NCBI GenBank assembly: GCA_030425395.1
Contig: JAUIAS010000003.1
Location: forward strand, 62,001-126,000
Length of the DNA: 64,000 nt
Direction: 5' to 3'
From: Alphaproteobacteria bacterium
GTDB lineage: Bacteria > Pseudomonadota > Alphaproteobacteria > Rhodobacterales > Rhodobacteraceae
The notes below the pieces were generated by a model. That model made no database searches and was not told where the DNA came from. It was given only the letters and a program-made list of their open reading frames with translations. This document shows, in pieces, positions 53,681-61,932 of this stretch. The translations under genes were made by a program, and so were the position numbers. Positions within the stretch are counted from its first letter, which is position 1. Each line of letters opens with the position of its first letter.

Positions 53681-56047
53681 ATGCCGAAGGATTCGGGCAT
53701 AGGTGCCAGCAGCAAGCGGCGCGAGGACGTACGGTTTCTGACGGGAGCGGGGAACTATACGGACGACATCAACATACATGGCCAGGCCTATGTGCATTTT
53801 CTGCGCTCGGATGTGGCGCATGGGCGGATCACGTCGCTGGATACGGCGGCGGCGGCGGCGATGCCGGGGGTTGTCCGGATTTTCACCGGTGCGGATTTCG
53901 AGGGCGTGGGCGGTTTGCCGTGCGGGTGGCAGATAACGGACCGCCACGGCGCGCCGATGCAGGAGCCGGCGCATCCGGTTCTGGCGCAGGGCAAGGTACG
54001 CCATGTTGGCGATCCGATCGCGGCGGTGATCGCGGAGACGGCGGAGCAGGCGCGCGATGCGGCCGAGGCGATCGGTGTGGATATCGAGGAATTGCCGGCG
54101 GTTGTGGACATGAAGGCGGCGCTGGCCGAGGGGTCGGTGAAGGTGCATGACGATCTGTCGTCGAACCTGTGCTATGACTGGGGCTTTGTCGAAGAGAACC
54201 GGGAGGCGGTGGACAAGGCGATTGCCGATGCTGCGCATGTGACGACGCTTGAGCTTGTGAACAACCGGCTGGTGGCCAACCCGATGGAGCCGCGGGTTGC
54301 GGTGGGCGATTACAGTCGTGCGACGGATGAATCGACGCTTTACACGACGTCGCAGAACCCGCATGTGATCCGTCTGTTGATGGGGGCGTTTGTTCTGGGC
54401 ATCCCCGAGCACAAGCTGCGGGTCGTGGCCCCGGATGTGGGTGGCGGGTTCGGCACCAAGATCTTTCACTATGCCGAGGAGGCGTTCTGCACCTTTGCGG
54501 CGCGTGCGCTCAACCGTCCGGTGAAGTGGACGGCGTCGCGGTCCGAGGCGTTCATTTCTGATGCGCATGGGCGTGATCACGTCACCAAGATCGAGCTGGC
54601 GCTGGACGCGGACAACAACTTTACCGCGGTGCGCACCGAGACCTATGCCAACATGGGGGCGTATCTGTCGACCTTTGCGCCGTCGGTGCCGACGTGGCTG
54701 CACGGAACGTTGATGGCGGGCAATTACCGCACGCCGTTGATCTATGTGAACGTCAAGGCGGTGTTTACCAACACGGTGCCGGTGGATGCCTATCGCGGAG
54801 CGGGGCGGCCGGAGGCGACCTATCAGCTTGAGCGGGTGATCGACAAGGCGGCGCGCGAGCTGGGCGTTGATCCGATCGCGCTGCGGCGGCAGAACTTCAT
54901 CTCGGAGTTTCCCTATGCGACGCCGGTCGCGGTGGAATATGACACCGGCGATTACGTCGCGACGATGGACAAGCTGGAAGAGATCGCGGACCTGTCCGGT
55001 TTTGCGGCGCGGCGGGCCGAGAGCGAGGCGCGCGGCATGCTGCGCGGGCTGGGCGTGAACTGCTATATCGAGGCGTGCGGCATCGCGCCGTCGAACCTGG
55101 TGGGTCAGCTGGGTGCGCGGGCGGGTCTTTATGATGCGGCCACGGTGCGGGTGAACGCGACCGGGTCGATATCGGTGATGGTGGGGGCCCACAGCCACGG
55201 GCAGGGCCACGAGACATCGTTCCCGCAGGTGGTGGCCGAGATGCTGGGCATCGACGAGAGCATGATCGACATCGTGCATGGCGACAGCTCGAAGATCCCG
55301 TTCGGGATGGGCACCTACGGATCGCGGTCGATCGCGGTCTGCGGGTCGGCGATGGTGCGCGCGACCGAGAAGATCGTCAACAAGGCCAAGAAGATCGCGG
55401 CGCATCTGCTGGAAGCGGCAGAGGCGGATATCGAGCTCAAGGACGGCCAGTTCTCGGTTGCGGGGACGGACAAGTCGGTTGCCTGGGGCGACGTGACGCT
55501 GGCGGCCTACGTGCCGCACAACTACCCGCTTGAGGATATCGAACCGGGTCTTGAAGAGACGGCGTTCTATGATCCGGCGAACTTTACCTACCCGTCAGGG
55601 GCCTATTGCTGCGAGGTCGAGGTGGACCCCGAGACCGGCAAGGTCACGATCGAACGGTTCTCGGCGGCGGATGATTTTGGCAATATCATCAACCCGATGA
55701 TCGTGTCGGGCCAGGTGCATGGCGGGATTGCCCAGGGTGTGGGGCAGGCGCTGCTTGAGCAGGCGGTCTATGACGCGGACGGGCAGCTTCTGTCAGCCTC
55801 CTACATGGATTACGCGATGCCCCGGGCGGATGATGTGCCGTTCTACACGGTGGATCACAGCTGTGCGACGCCGTGCACGCATAACCCGCTGGGTGTGAAG
55901 GGCTGTGGCGAGGCCGGTGCGATCGGATCGCCGCCGTCGGTGGTGAACGCGGTGATCGACGCGCTGCATTCGGGTGGGATGACGCATGTCAGCCATATCG
56001 ATATGCCGGTCAGCCCGTCGCGGGTCTGGTCGGCGATGCAGGGGTGA
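53681..56047 (+). CDS. coxL: CoxL-like molybdopterin subunit (form II type)
   Basis: The 788-residue catalytic subunit has the loop AYRGAGR at residues 370-376 and the catalytic glutamate in KGCGEAG at residue 744. True CO dehydrogenase (form I) has AYRCSFR with a copper-binding cysteine, so this is form II, whose substrate is usually not CO. The S-L-M gene order is also that of form II. The ATG follows AGGGAGGAAG. It is flanked on both sides by identical 48-bp repeats. It is distantly similar to the orphan CoxL-like protein at 4.3 kb. Confidence 0.92.
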   Translation: MPKDSGIGASSKRREDVRFLTGAGNYTDDINIHGQAYVHFLRSDVAHGRITSLDTAAAAAMPGVVRIFTGADFEGVGGLPCGWQITDRHGAPMQEPAHPVLAQGKVRHVGDPIAAVIAETAEQARDAAEAIGVDIEELPAVVDMKAALAEGSVKVHDDLSSNLCYDWGFVEENREAVDKAIADAAHVTTLELVNNRLVANPMEPRVAVGDYSRATDESTLYTTSQNPHVIRLLMGAFVLGIPEHKLRVVAPDVGGGFGTKIFHYAEEAFCTFAARALNRPVKWTASRSEAFISDAHGRDHVTKIELALDADNNFTAVRTETYANMGAYLSTFAPSVPTWLHGTLMAGNYRTPLIYVNVKAVFTNTVPVDAYRGAGRPEATYQLERVIDKAARELGVDPIALRRQNFISEFPYATPVAVEYDTGDYVATMDKLEEIADLSGFAARRAESEARGMLRGLGVNCYIEACGIAPSNLVGQLGARAGLYDAATVRVNATGSISVMVGAHSHGQGHETSFPQVVAEMLGIDESMIDIVHGDSSKIPFGMGTYGSRSIAVCGSAMVRATEKIVNKAKKIAAHLLEAAEADIELKDGQFSVAGTDKSVAWGDVTLAAYVPHNYPLEDIEPGLEETAFYDPANFTYPSGAYCCEVEVDPETGKVTIERFSAADDFGNIINPMIVSGQVHGGIAQGVGQALLEQAVYDADGQLLSASYMDYAMPRADDVPFYTVDHSCATPCTHNPLGVKGCGEAGAIGSPPSVVNAVIDALHSGGMTHVSHIDMPVSPSRVWSAMQG

Positions 56048-56080
56048 CCGGAGCGTGTGATGAACGTGTGATGAACGGAG

Positions 56081-56128
56081 CGGGGGGCCAGCCCCCCGCA
56101 CCCCCCGGGATATTTTGAGCAAGAGAAA
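56081..56128. repeat. 48-bp repeat, copy 2 (right of coxL)
   Basis: Identical over 48 bases to 53558-53605, same orientation, between coxL and coxM. Confidence 0.7.
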
Positions 56129-56166
56129 GGGTGCGATGCCCTTGGGGCTTGCAGGAGGACAAGAGA

Positions 56167-56955
56167 ATGTATGACTTCGAGTTTGAGAAGCCGGGCAGCA
56201 TTGCGGAAGCGGTTGCGGCGTTGTCGGGAGAGGATGCGCAGGCGCTGGGAGGGGGTCAGACGCTGATCCCGACGCTGAAGCAGCGGTTGAATGCGCCGGG
56301 CAAGCTGGTCAGCCTGACCGGTATCGCCGAGATGCGCGGCGTGTGTGTGGGCGATGGCGGTGAGGTGATCATCGGCGGGGCGACACCGCATGCGGTGGTG
56401 GCGGCCGGGGCCGGGGCCTATCCGGCGCTGGCGGCGCTGGCGGGGCAGATCGGCGATCCGGCGGTGCGCAACCGCGGCACCATCGGCGGGTCGCTGGCCA
56501 ATAATGATCCCGCGGCCTGTTATCCGGCGGCGGCGCTGGGGTCTGGCGCGGTGATCGTGACCAACGCGCGCGAGATCGCGGCCGATGACTATTTCCAGGG
56601 CATGTTCACCACGGCGCTGGAGGAAGGCGAGATCATCACCGAGGTGCGGTTCCCGGTGCCGCAGGCCGCGCATTACGAGAAATTCGTGCAGCCTGCTTCG
56701 CGGTTTGCGCTGACCGGTGTGTTTGTGGCGCGCTTTGCCGACGGCGTGCGGGTCGCGGTGACCGGCGCGTCGGAGGAGGGCGTGTTCCGCTGGACCGACG
56801 CCGAAGCGGCGCTGAGCGAGACCTTTGCGCCCGAGGCCATCGACGGGCTGAATGTCGCGGCGGAGGGGATGATCGGCGATCTGCACGGCACGCCCGACTA
56901 CCGCGCGCATCTGGTCAAAGTCATCACCAAACGCGCCGTCAAAGCCGCGCAATAA
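56167..56955 (+). CDS. coxM: CoxM-type FAD-binding medium subunit of a molybdenum hydroxylase
   Basis: The 262-residue flavoprotein shows the FAD loops ALGGGQTLIPTLKQRL near residue 29 and the second, GDPAVRNRGTIGGSLANNDP near 100, typical of CO/xanthine dehydrogenase flavin subunits. It accepts electrons from CoxS. GGAGGA precedes the ATG. Last gene of the coxSLM set. Confidence 0.93.
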   Translation: MYDFEFEKPGSIAEAVAALSGEDAQALGGGQTLIPTLKQRLNAPGKLVSLTGIAEMRGVCVGDGGEVIIGGATPHAVVAAGAGAYPALAALAGQIGDPAVRNRGTIGGSLANNDPAACYPAAALGSGAVIVTNAREIAADDYFQGMFTTALEEGEIITEVRFPVPQAAHYEKFVQPASRFALTGVFVARFADGVRVAVTGASEEGVFRWTDAEAALSETFAPEAIDGLNVAAEGMIGDLHGTPDYRAHLVKVITKRAVKAAQ

Positions 56956-56963
56956 CACCCAAG

Positions 56964-56985
56964 CCCCCGGCACAAACGCCGGGGG
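56964..56985 (+). terminator. hairpin after coxM
   Basis: CCCCCGGC-ACAAAC-GCCGGGGG, a perfect 8-bp stem nine bases past coxM; no T-run. Confidence 0.6.
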
Positions 56986-57102
56986 AACCACGGGTCTCTT
57001 CTCTGAGCGCTTGGGTCATCCGTCCCACAGGCCAATGCGGTTTCGCCTTCTCGAAACAGCTATTTCCGGGGGAATTTCAGCGCCGGTGCGCCAAAAATGA
57101 AG

Positions 57103-57127
57103 AAAGGCGCCGGAGTGCGGCGCCTTT
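57103..57127 (-). terminator. intrinsic terminator of infC
   Basis: AAAGGCGCCG-N5-CGGCGCCTTT, a perfect 10-bp stem 30 bases past infC. On the minus strand it is followed by CTTCATTTTT. Confidence 0.75.
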
Positions 57128-57158
57128 GTGCTGTGAGTGCTGATAGCGTGGACGGATG

Positions 57159-57710
57159 TCAGGCTTTCTGCGGAAGCGGGCCGATCATCATTACCATCTG
57201 GCGACCTTCCATCTTGGGCATATTTTCGATCTTGCCCAATTCCTTGACGTCTTCGGCCACCCGCTGAAGCAGGTCACGCCCAAGGTTCTGGTGCGCCATT
57301 TCCCGACCCCGGAACCGCAGGGTCACTTTGACCTTGTCGCCCCCTTCAAGGAACTTGACCACGTTGCGCATCTTGACCTCGTAGTCGTGGGTATCCGTGT
57401 TTGGACGGAACTTGACCTCTTTGACCTCGATGATCTTTTGCTTTTTGCGGGCTTCGCTTTCGCGCTTCTGCTGTTCATACTTGAACTTGCCGAAATCCAT
57501 GATCTTGCACACGGGTGGGGTGGCGTTCGGTGAGATTTCCACCAGATCGAGACCGGCCTCCTGGGCGAGTTGCATGGCTTTGGCCGGGTGCACGACGCCG
57601 ACATTCTCGCCTTCGGCACCGATCAGACGGATTTCGGAGGCACGGATCTTGTCGTTGACGCGCGGGCCGGTATCACGGGTTGGCGGCGCGTTATGAGGTC
57701 TGCGGGCTAT
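57159..57710 (-). CDS. infC: Translation initiation factor IF-3, ATA start codon
   Basis: The 183-residue factor binds the 30S subunit and checks start-codon pairing. N-domain: [19 protein letters not shown], then [14 protein letters not shown]-domain follows after [15 protein letters not shown]. No ATG, GTG or TTG precedes GTG 57593, which would delete 39 residues of the N-domain. ATA at 57710 sits after AAGGAAG with a normal spacing and gives the expected N-terminus. Non-standard start codons are a known feature of infC, through which IF-3 represses its own synthesis. Confidence 0.9.
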   Translation of the reverse strand: MARRPHNAPPTRDTGPRVNDKIRASEIRLIGAEGENVGVVHPAKAMQLAQEAGLDLVEISPNATPPVCKIMDFGKFKYEQQKRESEARKKQKIIEVKEVKFRPNTDTHDYEVKMRNVVKFLEGGDKVKVTLRFRGREMAHQNLGRDLLQRVAEDVKELGKIENMPKMEGRQMVMMIGPLPQKA

Positions 57711-57840
57711 GTCTGTCTTCCTTCGATTGTGACCATAATTCGGTGCCGTAACCTAAACCCGGCACCACTTTTCTTCAAGGCGCAAAACGGCCCTATGGTG
57801 GTTGGTGTGCACGGTCGGTGGGGACCGTTGCGAATGGGGA

Positions 57841-58674
57841 TCAGTCGAGGAATGCTTTTTCCACGACATAGTGGCGCGGTTTGGAATTTGCGCCCTCTTC
57901 AAGGCCGAATTCCTCAAGCATTTCCTTGAGTTCAAGGTTGAACGCAAGATTTCCGCAGATCATCGCGCGATCCGTTTCAGGCGAAATCGGAGCAACACCA
58001 AGATCGGCGAATGCCTCGCCAGACCGCATCAGATCCGTGATCCGGCCCATCTTGGGGCTATCTTCGCGCGTGGTGGTCGGATAATAGCGCAGCTTGGCGA
58101 TGTTTTCGGCACCCAGAAGTTCGGCCATCATCTCATCACTGCGGATGTCCTCGATCAGGCGGCGACCATATTCCAGCTCCCCGACTTCGCGGCAGGTGTG
58201 GGTGATGATGACCTCGTCGTAATCCTCATAGGTCTGGGGATCGCGCAACAGCGACGCAAAGGGCGCAAAGCCTGTGCCCGTGGCAAAGAACCAGATGCGC
58301 TTGCCTGGCAACAAGGCATCATGCACCAGAGTGCCAACCGGCTTGGGACGCAAAATGATTTCATCGCCCGGTTCGATATGTTGCAAGCGCGAGGTCAGCG
58401 GCCCGTCCTGAACCTTGATCGAATAGAACTCCAGTTCGTCGTCCCATGACGGCGATGCAATCGAATATGCGCGCAACAGTGGTTTTCCGTTGTCGCCCAG
58501 CAGACCGATCATGACGAATTCGCCGGAGCGAAACCGCAGAGAAGCGGGGCGGGTCACGCGAAAGGAAAACAAACGATCTGTCCAGTGTTGGACAGATGTC
58601 ACCTTTTGCGCGTCGGGCAGGGTTGGTTTCTTGGCGGGGGCCGGTGTGGCGGCCACGGGGGAGGCATCTGTCAC
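57841..58674 (-). CDS. fpr: Ferredoxin/flavodoxin--NADP+ reductase
   Basis: The 277-residue flavoprotein moves electrons between NADPH and ferredoxin or flavodoxin. The FAD motif is RAYSIASPSW near residue 69, the NADP region is FFATGTGFAPFASLLRD near 129, and the C-terminus is HYVVEKAFLD, as in the bacterial class. It begins 88 bases after the DUF934 gene of the sulfite operon and may supply reducing power to that pathway. The longer N-terminus before residue 20 is Pro/Ala-rich. Confidence 0.93.
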   Translation of the reverse strand: MTDASPVAATPAPAKKPTLPDAQKVTSVQHWTDRLFSFRVTRPASLRFRSGEFVMIGLLGDNGKPLLRAYSIASPSWDDELEFYSIKVQDGPLTSRLQHIEPGDEIILRPKPVGTLVHDALLPGKRIWFFATGTGFAPFASLLRDPQTYEDYDEVIITHTCREVGELEYGRRLIEDIRSDEMMAELLGAENIAKLRYYPTTTREDSPKMGRITDLMRSGEAFADLGVAPISPETDRAMICGNLAFNLELKEMLEEFGLEEGANSKPRHYVVEKAFLD

Positions 58675-58762
58675 TGGGATCTACTCGGTCATGTGCTATC
58701 GGTATCGGTCATATAAACCGGTGCCTGTAAGTCAACTTTGATTTGCATCATGCGGGTGCGTG

Positions 58763-59167
58763 TCATCCGCGCAGGCGGGCTTGATAATCGTGTGATCGCC
58801 AGTCCGAACGCGCGATCCAGCTTGGTTCGGGCTGACGGGCGGCGAGGGTTTCGTCGATCTCGACCTCATCAAAACCGGCGCGGCGGGCCATCGCGAATTG
58901 ATCGGCCAGAACGTGACCCTGCGCGCGCAACCGCCCGGAAAACCCACGCAGGCGCAGGAGACGCGCGATGCCAAAACCGCGCCCGTCTGCAAAGATCGGA
59001 AAGCTGACGCGGATCATTTCAAGGCCGGGGTGCAGGGGGATGGTCTCGGGATCGGTCTCGGGGCCGATATCCAGCGCACGGGGGAGACCGTTTTCGGTGG
59101 AAGGGGGTTCGAACCCGTGGGTCCAGTCGTCGGGGCCAAAACCGGTGTCCGTCACGAGGATTGTCAT
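58763..59167 (-). CDS. DUF934 protein of the sulfate/sulfite assimilation operon
   Basis: The 134-residue protein has the DUF934 C-terminal helix region (FPIFADGRGFGIARLLRLRG, then GFDEVEIDE). The family travels with sulfite reductase and APS reductase genes but has no proven activity. ATG 59167 follows GGAG and overlaps the cysH stop by four bases. Confidence 0.88.
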   Translation of the reverse strand: MTILVTDTGFGPDDWTHGFEPPSTENGLPRALDIGPETDPETIPLHPGLEMIRVSFPIFADGRGFGIARLLRLRGFSGRLRAQGHVLADQFAMARRAGFDEVEIDETLAARQPEPSWIARSDWRSHDYQARLRG

Positions 59168-59934
59168 GTGTCGTCTCCTTGGCGCATGGCGCGCCCGTTG
59201 AGAAAGTGAATGCCGCATTCCTGCTTGGGTGCCCCACGCCAGCGTCCCGCGCGGGGATCTTCGCCGGGGGCGATGGGCGTGGTGCAGGGCGCGCAACCGA
59301 TTGACGGGAACCCGCGCGCCACCAACGGGTGACGGGGCAGGCGGTTTTCATCCATGTAGCTGCGCACGTCTTCCGGGGCCCAATGAGCCAGCGGATTGAT
59401 CTTGATCCGGCCTGTTCCGGGCTCAACTTCAAAGAAGTCCAGCGCGGCCCGGGTGCCCGCCTGGAATCGCTTGCGTCCGGTAATCCAGCCGTCAAACCCG
59501 GCCAGCGCCTTTTGCAAGGGGGCGGTCTTGCGAAGGGCGCAGCAGGCATCTGGATCGGTGTTGTGCAAAGTCCCGTCGGGATCGCGCTGGTTCGTGTCGG
59601 TGGCGCGGAGGATGCGCACCCCGGTCAGCCCAAGGCGTTCGGCGACCTCGGTCTGGTAAACCAGCGTTTCGGTAAACAGCATCCCGGTATCGACAAACAG
59701 GACCGGTGCGGCCCGGTCGATCAGCGCCAGCATATGCAAGAGCACAACAGATTCCGCGCCGAAGGACGATACCAGCGCCACCTGTCCCACATTGCGCAGC
59801 GCACCAGCCATGACATCCGTTGCAGCATGGTGGCGATAGCGGGTGTTGAGGGCGGCGACGCGGTGTGCCAGCGCCGCGCCATTGGTTGGTGCAGGGACGC
59901 CTTCGGCGAGAGTATTTTTGGCCAGAAGAAGCAT
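59164..59934 (-). CDS. cysH: Adenylylsulfate (APS) reductase, assimilatory
   Basis: The 256-residue enzyme reduces activated sulfate to sulfite with thioredoxin. The pattern DPDACCALRK near residue 130 with GCAPCTTP near 220 is the CC...CxxC set that binds a 4Fe-4S cluster and marks APS (not PAPS) reductases. The ECGIHF motif near the end carries the catalytic cysteine. ATG 59934 follows TAGGA eight bases upstream, and that TAG is the cysI stop; a longer frame would overlap cysI by 88 bases. The first codons coincide with a copy of the window's TATTTTTGGCCAGAAGAAG repeat. Confidence 0.92.
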   Translation of the reverse strand: MLLLAKNTLAEGVPAPTNGAALAHRVAALNTRYRHHAATDVMAGALRNVGQVALVSSFGAESVVLLHMLALIDRAAPVLFVDTGMLFTETLVYQTEVAERLGLTGVRILRATDTNQRDPDGTLHNTDPDACCALRKTAPLQKALAGFDGWITGRKRFQAGTRAALDFFEVEPGTGRIKINPLAHWAPEDVRSYMDENRLPRHPLVARGFPSIGCAPCTTPIAPGEDPRAGRWRGAPKQECGIHFLNGRAMRQGDDT

Positions 59935-59944
59935 GTCTGCGATC

Positions 59945-61609
59945 CTATTGTGCCGCCAGCGCGGGCTGTGAGTAGAGCGCGGCGCGGAAGGGATCGGACC
60001 CGATGCGGCGCAACGTGGCCAGAAATGGTTCATCCCGGGACGCGCGCAGGTCCAGATAGGCCTGCATCAGACGTTCGATGGCGGGCACGATGTCGTCGTA
60101 GGCAAAGCCCGGGCCCGCGCGGTCTCCGATGGATGCGGTTTCTGTGCTGTCGCCGCCCAGTGTGACCTGATAGGTTTCGACGCCTGCCCGATCCAGCCCA
60201 AGGATGCCGACATGGCCGAGATGGTGGTGGGCGCAGGCATTGATGCAGCCGGAAATCTTGATGCGCATGGCACCGATCTCCTCCTCAAGACCCAGTTCAG
60301 CAAAGCGTGTGGCAATTTTCTGGGCGACGGGGATCGACCGCGCGGTCGCCAGCGCGCAGTAATCCATGCCCGGGCAGGCCACGATATCCGATATCCGCCC
60401 GATATTGGCGGTTGCCAGACCAGCGTCGCGCAGGGCGGCATGGACGGCGGGCAGATCGGCGCGGTGCAGGTGGGGCAGGATCACGTTTTGGTCCTGGCTG
60501 ATGCGCAATTCGTCATATCCATAGCGTTGCGCCAGATCGGCCAGTACCCGCATCTGGTCGGCGCTGGCATCGCCGGGGGTTGTGCCGTGGGCTTTCAAGC
60601 TCACTTCACCGATGACATGCCCTTCAGCCTTGTGACCACGGGTGTTTGTATCGACCCAAGAGCGAAACAGCGGGTCGTCGCGGTAGGCCTCGTCAAAGCC
60701 GGTCAGCGGTGCATCGCGGAAGGCAGGCGGAGCAAAATCAGCCTTGATCCGCGCCAATGCGGCGCGATCCGCCCCGGCAAAGCTATCTCGCAGGCGGGCA
60801 AAGCGGTCTTCGACCAGATCCCGGACCCGGTCCAGCCCGTGTTCATGAACAAGGATCTTGATCCTGGCCTTGTACTTGTTGTCGCGCCGTCCAAGCAGGT
60901 TATAGACCGACAGGATCGCCTCAACATAGGGCAGCAGGTCGTTTACGGGCAGAAAGTCCCGCAAGGTCCTGGCCAGCATCGGGGTGCGTCCCAGACCGCC
61001 GCCGATCAGAACTCGGACGCCCAGTGCGCCATTCACCCGGCGCAACTGCAAGCCGATATCATGGGCGTGGATCACCGCGCGGTCTGCGTCCGCTCCGGTG
61101 ATCGCGATCTTGAACTTGCGTCCCAGAAACTGGAATTCCGGGTGGTCGGTGGACCATTGACGCAGCAATTCGGCATAGGGGCGGGGGTCGGTTACCTCGT
61201 CAGCGGCGGCTCCCGCATAGGGGTCGGCGGTGACGTTGCGCACCGTGTTCCCGGATGTCTGGATCGCGTGCAGCCCAACTTTGGCCAATGCATCCAGGAT
61301 ATCCGGCACGTCGCGCAGGCGTGGCCAGTTGTATTGCAGGTTCTGGCGGGTGGTGAAATGGCCATACCCTTTGTCCCAACGGTCCGCGATATCGGCCAAT
61401 GCGCGCATCTGGGCACTGTTCAGCGTGCCATACGGAATGGCCACCCGCAGCATGTAGGCGTGCAGTTGCAGATACAGACCATTCATCAGGCGCAGGGGCT
61501 TGAACTCATCCTCGGTCAGTTCCCCGGCAATGCGACGGTCAACCTGAGCGCGGAACTGGGCATTGCGATTGGCGATGAAATCGCGATCAAAATCGGTGTA
61601 GGCGTACAT
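59945..61609 (-). CDS. cysI: Sulfite/nitrite reductase hemoprotein (assimilatory sulfite reductase)
   Basis: The 554-residue enzyme reduces sulfite to sulfide at a siroheme-4Fe-4S centre. The cluster cysteines are in CPGMDYCALA near residue 410 and KISGCINACAHHH near 455. The ferredoxin-like half-domains are duplicated (GYGHFTTRQNLQYNW early, ELRISQDQNVILPH late). ATG 61609 follows GGAG; the longer frame overlaps the upstream gene and is not supported. Electron donor may be ferredoxin reduced by the nearby Fpr. Confidence 0.95.
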   Translation of the reverse strand: MYAYTDFDRDFIANRNAQFRAQVDRRIAGELTEDEFKPLRLMNGLYLQLHAYMLRVAIPYGTLNSAQMRALADIADRWDKGYGHFTTRQNLQYNWPRLRDVPDILDALAKVGLHAIQTSGNTVRNVTADPYAGAAADEVTDPRPYAELLRQWSTDHPEFQFLGRKFKIAITGADADRAVIHAHDIGLQLRRVNGALGVRVLIGGGLGRTPMLARTLRDFLPVNDLLPYVEAILSVYNLLGRRDNKYKARIKILVHEHGLDRVRDLVEDRFARLRDSFAGADRAALARIKADFAPPAFRDAPLTGFDEAYRDDPLFRSWVDTNTRGHKAEGHVIGEVSLKAHGTTPGDASADQMRVLADLAQRYGYDELRISQDQNVILPHLHRADLPAVHAALRDAGLATANIGRISDIVACPGMDYCALATARSIPVAQKIATRFAELGLEEEIGAMRIKISGCINACAHHHLGHVGILGLDRAGVETYQVTLGGDSTETASIGDRAGPGFAYDDIVPAIERLMQAYLDLRASRDEPFLATLRRIGSDPFRAALYSQPALAAQ

Positions 61610-61632
61610 GTCTGGATGTCTCCTTTGCCGTG

Positions 61633-61932
61633 TCAGGCGCGATGTTCTTGCTTGCCATGGGCGTGGTTGGACGGGCCGCGCGCGCGGAAGGTTTCTCGGA
61701 AATGGGCGGGTTCGGGGCCGTCCGGGCCTGCGAGCATGTCGGCCAAATAGACCCCGACCACTGACGGGTCGGCGGCGGCTTCGATCAGGCGCAGATCGGC
61801 GTCGGCAGGATCCTGAACGAGATCCGCCCTGCGCAAATCGCGGACCCAACCGCCCTGCGCGTCGAGATAGACCACATCGCCGTCGAGCAGGTGGTTTGCG
61901 GTGATCACACCGGGGTGAAAACGTCGGGACAT
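61633..61932 (-). CDS. DUF2849 protein
   Basis: The 99-residue protein (GVITANHLLDGDVVYLDAQG, WVRDLRRADLV) belongs to the DUF2849 family, found between siroheme synthase and sulfite reductase in alphaproteobacteria; a redox or delivery role is assumed but unproven. Its ATG shares a base with the cysG stop (TGATG). Confidence 0.9.
   Translation of the reverse strand: MSRRFHPGVITANHLLDGDVVYLDAQGGWVRDLRRADLVQDPADADLRLIEAAADPSVVGVYLADMLAGPDGPEPAHFRETFRARGPSNHAHGKQEHRA

Noticed and set aside
53666..55519. 617-codon minus-strand open frame opposite coxL
   Set aside because: It is the antisense of a well-conserved coding sequence in GC-rich DNA; its translation is Arg/His-rich without domains.
53025..56955. 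Aerobic carbon monoxide dehydrogenase (form I)
   Set aside because: The active-site loop is AYRGAGR, not AYRCSFR, and the gene order is S-L-M; I kept the cox names only for family membership.
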